Of a DNA stretch of 7,463 nucleotides, positions 1-5,127 are shown in pieces. The notes below the pieces were generated by a model, which was given only the letters and a program-made list of their open reading frames with translations, was not told the DNA's origin and did no database searches. How positions within the stretch are numbered: position 1 is the first letter of the stretch; each line of letters starts with the position of its first letter. Source of the DNA: CASQEL01 sp036655975 (GTDB lineage: Bacteria > Desulfobacterota > Desulfovibrionia > Desulfovibrionales > Desulfovibrionaceae); contig JAVVPD010000100.1 of assembly GCA_036655975.1 (NCBI GenBank), positions 1-7,463 on the forward strand. The letters are read 5' to 3'. The position numbers and the translations under genes were made by a program.

Positions 1-165
1 AAGCATTCGTCAAGCTGGATTGGCCTCTACTGCCATTCTCAGGTTGGGTGACCCCACGTAACAGCTGGTAGCCAAGCCCGCGCCGCTGAATTAATGCCCT
101 CTTTAGACCGTGGTGCCGATTTGGTGCAATTTGATGCAGAAATTCCAGCAAAAAAGCCCTCATGA
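1..165 (+). pseudogene. Possible 3' remnant of a tyrosine recombinase (phage-type integrase)
   Basis: Frame 1 is open from the window edge apart from one in-frame TGA at 49-51, and ends at TGA 163-165. After that internal stop (from position 52) it reads PHVTAGSQARAAELMPSL, then a short charged tail. This resembles the end of phage integrases, where the catalytic tyrosine sits in RYAHL(T) followed by a helix such as xxxQARAAELM. An HSS triplet at 4-12 is reminiscent of the conserved GHSS motif, but the segment between it and HVTAG does not match an integrase and no RY precedes HV. I therefore read this as a decayed or rearranged gene end, or a junction between unrelated pieces. It lies beside a tRNA-Leu gene, the usual setting of integrases, and its stop falls inside the tRNA terminator hairpin. 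The identification rests on a short tail only; it could be an unrelated open stretch. Confidence 0.3.
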
Positions 166-180
166 CTTCTCATAAGGGCT
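150..180 (-). terminator. Intrinsic terminator of tRNA-Leu
   Basis: On the minus strand the arm AGCCCT (180-175) pairs with AGGGCT (160-155). The stem continues through one T·G wobble and four more pairs around a GAAG loop (169-166). A run of T follows at once (complement of A150-A155). The hairpin begins 10 nt after the tRNA CCA end, as expected for a single-gene tRNA transcript. On the plus strand the same stem has a C·A mismatch and only a loose T-rich tail, so termination should mainly serve the minus strand. Confidence 0.8.
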
Positions 181-190
181 TGATTTTGTT

Positions 191-276
191 TGGTACCGAG
201 GGCGAGACTTGAACTCGCAAGGCCTTGCGACCGGCGGATTTTGAGTCCGCTGCGTTTACCATTCCACCACCCCGGC
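191..276 (-). tRNA. tRNA-Leu, anticodon CAA
   Basis: Reverse-strand cloverleaf of 86 nt with encoded CCA (191-193). The acceptor stem GCCGGGG (276-270) pairs with CCTCGGT (201-195), with G·U at the first pair and discriminator A. The anticodon arm is GCGGA-CTCAAAA-TCCGC, giving anticodon CAA, which reads the leucine codon UUG. A long variable arm (CGGTCGCAAGGCCTTGCG region) and the T-arm GTTCAAGTC identify a class II tRNA, consistent with Leu. It has its own promoter and terminator and is transcribed away from the pilZ-queC genes. Confidence 0.95.
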
Positions 277-283
277 AGGAGAA

Positions 284-309
284 TTGAGGAACATCTAGGT
301 GTTCTTCAA
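284..309. repeat. 26-nt inverted repeat in the tRNA-Leu leader
   Basis: TTGAGGAACAT (284-294) pairs with GTGTTCTTCAA (299-309) around a CTAG loop. On the plus-strand RNA all 11 positions pair, two as G·U. On the minus-strand RNA two positions become A·C mismatches. The element lies between the tRNA promoter and the tRNA 5' end. It may be an RNA hairpin of the leader or a protein-binding dyad; no T-run follows on either strand, so it is not a classical terminator. Confidence 0.45.
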
Positions 310-320
310 CCGCTGGAAAA

Positions 321-347
321 ATTCTCACAAGACGGGCATAATGTCAA
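321..347 (-). promoter_or_regulatory. Probable sigma-70-type promoter of tRNA-Leu
   Basis: On the minus strand a perfect -35 hexamer TTGACA (347-342) is followed after 15 nt by GAGAAT (326-321), four of six matches to TATAAT. A TG sits one base upstream of it, as in an extended -10. The short spacer is a weakness that the extended -10 could offset. Transcription would start near 314, giving a leader of about 38 nt before the tRNA 5' end at 276. Confidence 0.5.
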
Positions 348-361
348 GCTATGTTGGGGGA

Positions 362-381
362 AATATTTTTTAAAAAATATT
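362..381. repeat. Perfect 20-bp AT-only palindrome
   Basis: AATATTTTTTAAAAAATATT is a perfect palindrome (T6A6 core with AATA/TATT flanks). It sits in an AT-rich stretch (about 360-430) between the divergently transcribed tRNA-Leu and pilZ genes. It could act as a flexible or bent DNA element or as a protein site such as an H-NS-like or other AT-binding factor. The function is unknown. Confidence 0.6.
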
Positions 382-495
382 GATTAAATTCCAAATACAT
401 ACTAAACATATGCTAAATATTTTGGATTTTAACTTGTGATTTACCCCTGTTTGCCCTATAAAAAATTGGTCATTATTCTAGTAGGGGTTGTTTTT
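380..495 (+). promoter_or_regulatory. Likely promoter and leader region of the pilZ-queC operon
   Basis: This AT-rich gap upstream of the PilZ gene must hold its promoter if the gene is transcribed from here. A weak pair, TTGATT (380-385) and TAAACA (403-408) with a 17-nt spacer, is the best I can see; it is not convincing. No riboswitch fold, including a preQ1 class, is evident. The only clear element is the Shine-Dalgarno AGGGG at 483-487, 8 nt before ATG 496. Confidence 0.25.
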
Positions 496-1140
496 ATGCA
501 AGATTCTGGGAAAATTGTACAAGATATCAGCCTAGCTACTGGGCAATCCATTACTTGCTTATTCAATAAAGTGCTCAAAGTTGAAGCTCAACTTGTTGGT
601 TTTGCTGAGCAAGACTTTCTTGTGCTCCAATTCCCCTATATAACAGGCATCCGCAACCAAATTATTCCGAATACCTCTTTTGCCGCACATTTGCGTATGA
701 GCCAGTCACTTATCTTTTTTTCTAGTATTGTTGAACATATATACGAAAAAAAGAAATTGGTTATTTGCACCTACCCCACATCGTTTAAACTCTTTGAAGC
801 GCGTATAACCCAACGTTTTCCATGTTTTGTCCCTATTTCTCTTTCTATCAACGATGCCTACATGCTGGCGGTAACACAAGATATCAGCAATAATGGCTGC
901 CACCTTGTTGTTGAAGCGGCGTATTACAAATTTGCCCGCGCTATCCAGTTGAAAGACACGCTCACTGTGGAATTTGGCTCGGGCAATTCCTCCAGTTTTC
1001 TTGTTTCGGCAGAGGTTGTATACCTCAAGCAAGGTTTGGCTTCTACGCACTTGGGCTTGCATTTTACCAGCATCGCGGGGGAAGATTCCATAACGTTGAA
1101 GCAGCTTATCCAAAGTCACCAGCATGAAATCAATCTCTGA
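496..1140 (+). CDS. Two-domain PilZ (c-di-GMP-binding) protein, YcgR-like layout
   Basis: This is a 214-residue cytoplasmic protein. Residues 10-95 look like the N-terminal beta-barrel of YcgR-type flagellar brake proteins. Residues 98-195 form a PilZ domain with both c-di-GMP motifs intact: RITQR (R103 and R107, RxxxR) and DISNNG (129-134, D/NxSxxG), plus a late GLHF strand (187-190). Such proteins bind c-di-GMP and change flagellar motility or another envelope process; the target here is unknown. The start is ATG 496 because AGGGG lies 8 nt upstream. An in-frame GTG at 436 would add a hydrophobic 20-residue leader without a good ribosome site. The stop overlaps the queC start by 17 nt, which suggests translational coupling. 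The gene is visibly more AT-rich than its neighbours and lies next to a tRNA and a possible integrase remnant, so horizontal acquisition is conceivable. Confidence 0.85.
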   Translation: MQDSGKIVQDISLATGQSITCLFNKVLKVEAQLVGFAEQDFLVLQFPYITGIRNQIIPNTSFAAHLRMSQSLIFFSSIVEHIYEKKKLVICTYPTSFKLFEARITQRFPCFVPISLSINDAYMLAVTQDISNNGCHLVVEAAYYKFARAIQLKDTLTVEFGSGNSSSFLVSAEVVYLKQGLASTHLGLHFTSIAGEDSITLKQLIQSHQHEINL

Positions 1141-1882
1141 GTCCAGTGCACACGGCCCTACCACACCGCCGGAAAAACCCTGCCACGCCGCACTTGTGAT
1201 TTTTTCCGGCGGGCAAGATTCCGCCACCTGTCTGGCATGGGCTCTGGAACATTTTGCCAAAGTGTCCACGCTGGGCTTTGATTATGGTCAAAGGCATCAG
1301 GTCGAAATGGCGTGCCGCTTGGTATTGTTGCAGAATATTCCGCGCATGAAAGCAGAGTGGAAATCCGCCTATACGCAGGATCATATTATTACTACTGATT
1401 TTTTTCACACATTGGGCAACAACGCGCTGGTGCAAGAGCAAGCTATTGTGACACAAGAGACAGGCCTACCCAACACCTTTGTGCCGGGCCGCAATCTGTT
1501 ATTTTTGTCCTTAGCCGCCGCCTATGCGTATAGTCTTGGGATTTCAAACCTGGTTATGGGAGTGTGTGAAACGGATTCTTCTGGCTACCCTGATTGCCGT
1601 GACGATGCTGTTAAAGCCATGCAAGTCGCGTTAAATATCGGTATGGACGCGCATTTTACCGTGCACACCCCACTCATGTGGCTGAACAAGGCAGAAACGT
1701 GGAACTTGGCTCACCGCCTTGGCGGCACGGAGCTTGTGGATTGTATTGTAGAGCAAAGCCACACCTGTTATCTGGGAGAACGTAGCCAGCGGCATGCGTG
1801 GGGCTATGGCTGTGGGCAGTGTCCCGCGTGCAAGCTACGCGCTGCGGGCTATGAACGCTATTGTCAGATGTCATCGCTATAG
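1124..1882 (+). CDS. queC: 7-cyano-7-deazaguanine synthase QueC
   Basis: QueC converts 7-carboxy-7-deazaguanine to preQ0 using ATP and ammonia, a step in making queuosine for tRNA wobble position 34. The 252-residue protein has the PP-loop ATP motif SGGQDS (28-33), GFDYGQRH (51-58), the FVPGRN motif (119-124), and ETDSSGYPDCR (149-159). The zinc ligands are C215, C230, C233 and C236 (CGQCPAC). The loop between the first two cysteines is 14 residues, longer than the 8 in the E. coli protein. About 20 residues of low complexity precede the core, so the true start might be slightly later, but no better in-frame ATG exists. ATG 1124 overlaps the PilZ stop, and no strong Shine-Dalgarno is seen, which fits coupled translation. 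The other preQ0 genes (folE, queD, queE) are not in the window. Confidence 0.95.
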   Translation: MKSISESSAHGPTTPPEKPCHAALVIFSGGQDSATCLAWALEHFAKVSTLGFDYGQRHQVEMACRLVLLQNIPRMKAEWKSAYTQDHIITTDFFHTLGNNALVQEQAIVTQETGLPNTFVPGRNLLFLSLAAAYAYSLGISNLVMGVCETDSSGYPDCRDDAVKAMQVALNIGMDAHFTVHTPLMWLNKAETWNLAHRLGGTELVDCIVEQSHTCYLGERSQRHAWGYGCGQCPACKLRAAGYERYCQMSSL

Positions 1883-1908
1883 ATTTCGAATCTTTGGAGC
1901 CTGTGCCT

Positions 1909-2400
1909 GTGCAAAAAACACTTTCCTGTGTCCAATCTGTTGAGGCTGCGGCAATTCTCTTTGAGTTGAACACCCGCAAGGATGAAATTGCGGGGATGTC
2001 CGTTCATGCGGCTTTACCCCAAAACCCTGAAACTGCTCGCACAATCTATCTGGAATGGCTTGCTTTTGTTCACGCTGCCATTGTATACGCGCTTATGCAC
2101 AAAGCCCCTGCGGCGGTAGTTGCTCTCTACTTGCGCGGTACCACAGAATTATTGGAAACATATGCCGATGTGGACACCCAAAACGCGCACAGCTTCATTG
2201 ACAGCGTGTTTACACCCTATATGGAATGTTTGGTACAAGAACGCCAAAAAGACTGCCCCACATTGTTTTTACGCAAGGTCACAGGTCAGGACAGCCCACT
2301 GGCATGTCCCGCCAGTATGCGCGTTGTGTCTGGCGTAATGGCGATGGCTTTGTGTTCCATTATAGACGCTTTGGGGCAATACGAGATGCTTGCAGAGTAA
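1909..2400 (+). CDS. Hypothetical helical protein downstream of queC
   Basis: I do not recognise this 163-residue protein. It is mostly predicted helix, with hydrophobic helices at about 50-62, 67-76 and 138-155, and cysteines at 7, 107, 116, 133 and 149. None of the helices is clearly a membrane span and there is no signal peptide, so I take it as cytoplasmic. The segment LYLRGTTELLETYADVDTQ (73-91) and the Cys-rich stretch near DCPTLFLRK (115-123) are the most distinctive parts for a search. I chose GTG 1909 because GGAG (1896-1899) lies 9 nt upstream and the start falls 26 nt after the queC stop. A TTG at 1861 would give 179 residues overlapping queC by 22 nt, but without a ribosome site. 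The coding frame is open and the codon use matches queC, so it is likely real and co-transcribed with queC. Confidence 0.7.
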   Translation: MQKTLSCVQSVEAAAILFELNTRKDEIAGMSVHAALPQNPETARTIYLEWLAFVHAAIVYALMHKAPAAVVALYLRGTTELLETYADVDTQNAHSFIDSVFTPYMECLVQERQKDCPTLFLRKVTGQDSPLACPASMRVVSGVMAMALCSIIDALGQYEMLAE

Positions 2401-2423
2401 GCCCCGCTTCCAAATTAGCTATT

Positions 2424-3542
2424 TCAGGTCAAAATTGCCTTTAAGGGCAATTGCACCACCATATCTGTACCGCTGGCAGACGAATCTGGGTGATTTTTGA
2501 CAAAAATAGCAGCCCCACGTCGATGGAGCAGACTTTGGCATACGGCAAGCCCCAATCCCGTGCCTTTGCCCACCTGACGGGTGGAAAAAAAGGGCTCAAA
2601 AATATGGGGTAAAACATCTGGGGCAATGCCATGCCCGCTATCCACAAAATGTAATTCATAGGTGTGCACGTCCAGATCCGTAGCAAAAATAGTCAGGGTA
2701 CCGCCGTGAATCATGGCATCCAAAGCATTTTCAATGCAGTGCATACACACCTGATACAGTTCCAGCGTTGACCCCACGGGCTGCGGAGAATCGGGATCGC
2801 ATGCGTCAGGAATATTCAAAACAATCTGCACCCCCAGCTGGTCGGCCCGCGATTGCAATGATTCCATAACTTGTCGCACAATAGCGGCCACGCACAGGGG
2901 GCGGACTTCCGCGTCCAGCCCCTTGCCAAACATGAGTAATCGGCGCGTAATTTCACGAATACGAACGCTCTGGTGGCGGATGCTGTGCAGGGCATTACGC
3001 ATTTCTTGCAGCACCGTTTCACTGGGGGCCGCTGTCAGATCATCCAGCAGATCTTCTACCCATCCGGCGGCTTGAGCCATGATATTGACAGGATTATTCA
3101 CTTCATGGGCCACACCTTCAGCCACTCGCCCCAAGGAGTGCAGGTGGGCGGTGGCGGCAAGGCGCTCTTCCTGTTGACGTTGCTTTTTGCGCTCAAGCCC
3201 GTGCTGGCATTCTTGCAGCATATCGTCAATAGTAACGGGCTTTCGCAACCAGTTGAGCGCTCCCGTACGCATGGCCTGCACGGCAATGCTCACGTCATTG
3301 GCTCCACTCAGCATCACCACATCCACCTGTGGGTAGCTGTCGTGGATGCGTGCCAACAAATCAACCCCATTCATGCCGGGCATACACACATCCACAAAAG
3401 TCATATCCACACAGTCCGAAGCCAGCAATGCCAGAGCCTGACCGGCATCGTCCGCCACGCTCACGCGCATGCCGCGCATACGCAGTCTTTCAGCCAAAGC
3501 GGCACTAAAATCCCGCTCGTCATCCACAAGAAGAATATGCAT
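2424..3542 (-). CDS. Receiver-histidine kinase protein (REC-HisKA-HATPase), no sensor domain
   Basis: A 372-residue soluble protein with an N-terminal receiver (1-115: acidic pair D7/D8, phospho-acceptor D51, S79, K101) joined by a charged coiled linker (115-130) to an NtrB-like kinase core. The H-box is AHEVNNP with H146. The N-box is HCIENALDA (268-276), in which the first Asn of the usual NxxxNA is His268 while Asn272 is kept. G1 is DSGHG (301-305), the F-box FEPFFST (315-321) and G2 GKGTGLGLA (325-333). The kinase therefore looks active and is probably controlled by phosphorylation of its own receiver rather than by a ligand. GGAGG (3552-3548) lies 5 nt before ATG 3542. It is the last gene of the minus operon, 30 nt after receiver 2. 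Its output partner is not obvious; candidates are receivers 1 and 2 or a distant regulator. Confidence 0.92.
   Translation of the reverse strand: MHILLVDDERDFSAALAERLRMRGMRVSVADDAGQALALLASDCVDMTFVDVCMPGMNGVDLLARIHDSYPQVDVVMLSGANDVSIAVQAMRTGALNWLRKPVTIDDMLQECQHGLERKKQRQQEERLAATAHLHSLGRVAEGVAHEVNNPVNIMAQAAGWVEDLLDDLTAAPSETVLQEMRNALHSIRHQSVRIREITRRLLMFGKGLDAEVRPLCVAAIVRQVMESLQSRADQLGVQIVLNIPDACDPDSPQPVGSTLELYQVCMHCIENALDAMIHGGTLTIFATDLDVHTYELHFVDSGHGIAPDVLPHIFEPFFSTRQVGKGTGLGLAVCQSLLHRRGAAIFVKNHPDSSASGTDMVVQLPLKAILT
2433..2452. other. Stem-loop at the convergent gene junction
   Basis: AATTGCC (2433-2439) pairs perfectly with GGCAATT (2446-2452), with a further T·G closing pair and a TTAA loop. 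It lies within the last codons of the minus-strand receiver-kinase gene, 33 nt past the plus-strand stop. No clear T-run follows on either strand, so at best it is a weak or bidirectional terminator for the two converging operons. Confidence 0.35.
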
Positions 3543-3572
3543 GGCTGCCTCCAGTTGTTGCGCGGCATGGGC

Positions 3573-4040
3573 CTATTTCAGATAATCCTTTTCACCGAGC
3601 ACTTCCTCAGCGGTGTTGAAGTCCGCACCTTCAGCCATGGTAGCGGCAACCAAGGAGTTTTCCAGCTTGTCTCGGAAAGCCATGCGGATACTGGATAATA
3701 ATTCTTCGATATCCATGGGTTTTTTCAAAAAGCTGTACGCTCCCATGCGATAGGCTGTTACTTCTTCGGTATCACCACCGTGCCCGGTCAGGATAATGAC
3801 CTGTACGTGTGGATTAACCTTTTTGACACCGCGCAGCACCTCAAAACCGTCCATACCGGGCATACGCAAGTCCAACACCATCACGTCAGGCGCCTTGCCC
3901 TCGCTCACCAGACGCAAAGCATCCTGCCCATTGTAGGCCACCTGCGCGTGCAGTCCGCGCATGCTCAAGCGTTCGGCCAAGGTGTCCACAAATTGTATTT
4001 CGTCATCCACCAGCAGAATATTGATATTTTTTTCGGCCAT
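3573..4040 (-). CDS. Stand-alone response regulator receiver (receiver 2)
   Basis: A 155-residue protein with one CheY-like receiver over residues 5-123: D12/D13 acidic pocket, phospho-acceptor D57 in VLDLRMPGMDG (55-65), T85, and K107 in LKKP. A tail of about 30 residues follows (AEGADFNTAEEVLGEKDYLK) with no recognisable output domain. It should act by protein-protein contact or as an intermediate in phosphotransfer. ATG 4040 is preceded by a full AAGGAGG Shine-Dalgarno (4052-4046) at 5-nt spacing, the strongest in the window. The reading frame stays open upstream to about 4154 and so overlaps the end of the preceding kinase-like gene in another frame. An in-frame fusion would need one extra G in the G-run at 4119-4126. 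It is a paralogue of receiver 1; both share the LAER(L/M)xxRGL segment. Confidence 0.93.
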   Translation of the reverse strand: MAEKNINILLVDDEIQFVDTLAERLSMRGLHAQVAYNGQDALRLVSEGKAPDVMVLDLRMPGMDGFEVLRGVKKVNPHVQVIILTGHGGDTEEVTAYRMGAYSFLKKPMDIEELLSSIRMAFRDKLENSLVAATMAEGADFNTAEEVLGEKDYLK

Positions 4041-4066
4041 GATCGCCTCCTTGTCTTCCCAAATGG

Positions 4067-4729
4067 TTATGGTTGAAATGGGGTTGTTTCTATATGCATA
4101 AGAAAACGCGGCCCTTTGCCCCCCCCAGTAAGCGGAAACAATTTTTCCGCCCAATGAGGGCTCAGGGGACGTAACAGGGGATGCCCAGTCAGGGCGGCAA
4201 TAACCATATCGCTATTTTTACCGCCTTCTTGCACTTCACACTCGATGACGGCGTTACCTTGATGGAGAATAGGGCGAAAGCACAGGCTCACCCCGCCCCC
4301 CACGGCGGCACAGGCATCAAAAATACCGAGCAGGCAGCGGAATACCTCCAGCGGCGCGGCCGGGCTGAGAATGGGTTCCGCCGTTGGCTGGCAGTGAAGC
4401 TCCAGCGCGCAGGCTTTGCCTCTGCGGCGGGCCATAACGCAAAAATCGCCGGTTATTCGTGTTAGATCACAGCTTTTTTCCGAAACATCGTCCCGATATT
4501 CGGCACATTGCCCGATATGCCCCATGCCTTCGGCAAGTTCCGCGCCGTGATTCACCTGTTCCTGTACCGATTGCAGGGCTTGCTGCACCCGCACCAAACG
4601 GGTAGCCGCGTCGGGCTGGCGCAAGATATCTTGTACAAGCCCCACAGATTCACGAATGACCGCCAGAACATTACGCATGTCATGCGTTGCCGAATTGATT
4701 AAACGCCCTATACATTCACTTTTGTGCAT
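4067..4729 (-). CDS. Degenerate histidine kinase-like protein, possible histidine phosphotransferase or phosphatase
   Basis: A 220-residue soluble protein. Residues 5-75 form a plausible two-helix dimerisation and phosphotransfer domain with an H-box-like THDMRNVLAVI (H16; Asp at +1, Asn at +4). The later part has the outline of a HATPase fold (an N-box-like FRCLLGIFDACAAV at 130-143) but lacks the NxxxNA asparagines. It also has no DxGxG box, F-box or GTGLG loop; only a vague LTGGGKG (200-206) remains. This pattern, an intact His with a dead ATP-binding half, is that of Spo0B and ChpT phosphotransferases; a D-x-x-N motif after His also fits a response-regulator phosphatase. I infer, but cannot show, one of these roles. 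ATG 4729 follows GGAAAG at 5-nt spacing and overlaps the receiver 1 stop by 14 nt, implying coupled translation. ATG codons at 4768 and 4744 in the same frame lie deeper inside receiver 1 and lack a good ribosome site. An 8-G run lies near the 3' end. Confidence 0.8.
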   Translation of the reverse strand: MHKSECIGRLINSATHDMRNVLAVIRESVGLVQDILRQPDAATRLVRVQQALQSVQEQVNHGAELAEGMGHIGQCAEYRDDVSEKSCDLTRITGDFCVMARRRGKACALELHCQPTAEPILSPAAPLEVFRCLLGIFDACAAVGGGVSLCFRPILHQGNAVIECEVQEGGKNSDMVIAALTGHPLLRPLSPHWAEKLFPLTGGGKGPRFLMHIETTPFQP

Positions 4730-5126
4730 ACGAACTTTCCACATGTTTGGCAAAGGCCACAGCGGCATGCAGGGTATCCCAAACCACCTGAAAAGCCACA
4801 GGCTTGGTCAGACAACTGTAGGCCCCAGACAGGGGCACGTCACCGGAATCGTCTCCGCCGGCTACGGGCGCGGCATGCCCGGTAAGCAGAATTACGGGCA
4901 AGTACGGATAGCGACTTTTGACGGCAAGCAAAATATCCGCACCGGAAAGACCGGGCATAAACATATCCACCAGCACCACGTCCGGCACTTGTTCGAGAAT
5001 GCGGAGCAAACCTTCCTGCCCGTCATACGCGGTGCGTACCTGCAAACCGCGCAATTCCATACGTTCTGCCAAGGTATTCACAAATTCCACTTCATCATCA
5101 ATCAGCAGTACTGATATATTCTCAAT
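4716..5126 (-). CDS. Stand-alone response regulator receiver (receiver 1), apparent ATT start
   Basis: A receiver of 136 residues if read from ATT 5126: N-terminus (M)ENISVLLIDDEVEFV with the acidic pair D10/D11, phospho-acceptor D54 in VLVDMFMPGLSG, T82, and K108 in LTKP. No output domain. The only usual in-frame start codon near the 5' end is GTG 5090, which would remove strand beta-1 and both acidic residues and so give a non-functional receiver. A GGAGG at 5137-5133 sits 6 nt before ATT 5126, one base after the kinase stop, so ATT is the best start. No ATG, GTG or TTG occurs between this point and the upstream in-frame stop. Between GH and GAYSCLTKP it carries about four residues more than receiver 2 (PVAGGDDSGDVP region), in the alpha-4 surface used for partner contact. 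It overlaps the next gene by 14 nt. Confidence 0.85.
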   Translation of the reverse strand: MENISVLLIDDEVEFVNTLAERMELRGLQVRTAYDGQEGLLRILEQVPDVVLVDMFMPGLSGADILLAVKSRYPYLPVILLTGHAAPVAGGDDSGDVPLSGAYSCLTKPVAFQVVWDTLHAAVAFAKHVESSYAQK

Positions 5127-5127
5127 G

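Noticed and set aside
436..495. GTG start at 436 for the PilZ protein
   Set aside because: It would add a hydrophobic leader not expected for this family and has no Shine-Dalgarno; ATG 496 has AGGGG 8 nt upstream.
706..1269. Open frame of 187 codons on the minus strand opposite pilZ-queC
   Set aside because: It spans the pilZ/queC junction antisense to two well-supported genes and shows no family features.
2433..2452. Hairpin at the convergent junction as a strong intrinsic terminator
   Set aside because: The stem is sound but no T-run follows on either strand and it lies inside the coding end of the minus gene, so it is listed only as a stem-loop.
2584..2590. Run of seven T (minus strand) in the receiver-kinase gene as a slippage site
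   Set aside because: It encodes the Phe-Phe of the conserved F-box (FEPFFST) and is explained by the protein motif; I saw no overlapping frame that it would join.
2973..3698. Long open frame (241 codons) on the plus strand, opposite the receiver-kinase gene and the end of receiver 2
   Set aside because: The minus strand carries all receiver and kinase motifs in this stretch. The plus-strand product is His-rich and has no domain, as expected of an antisense shadow.
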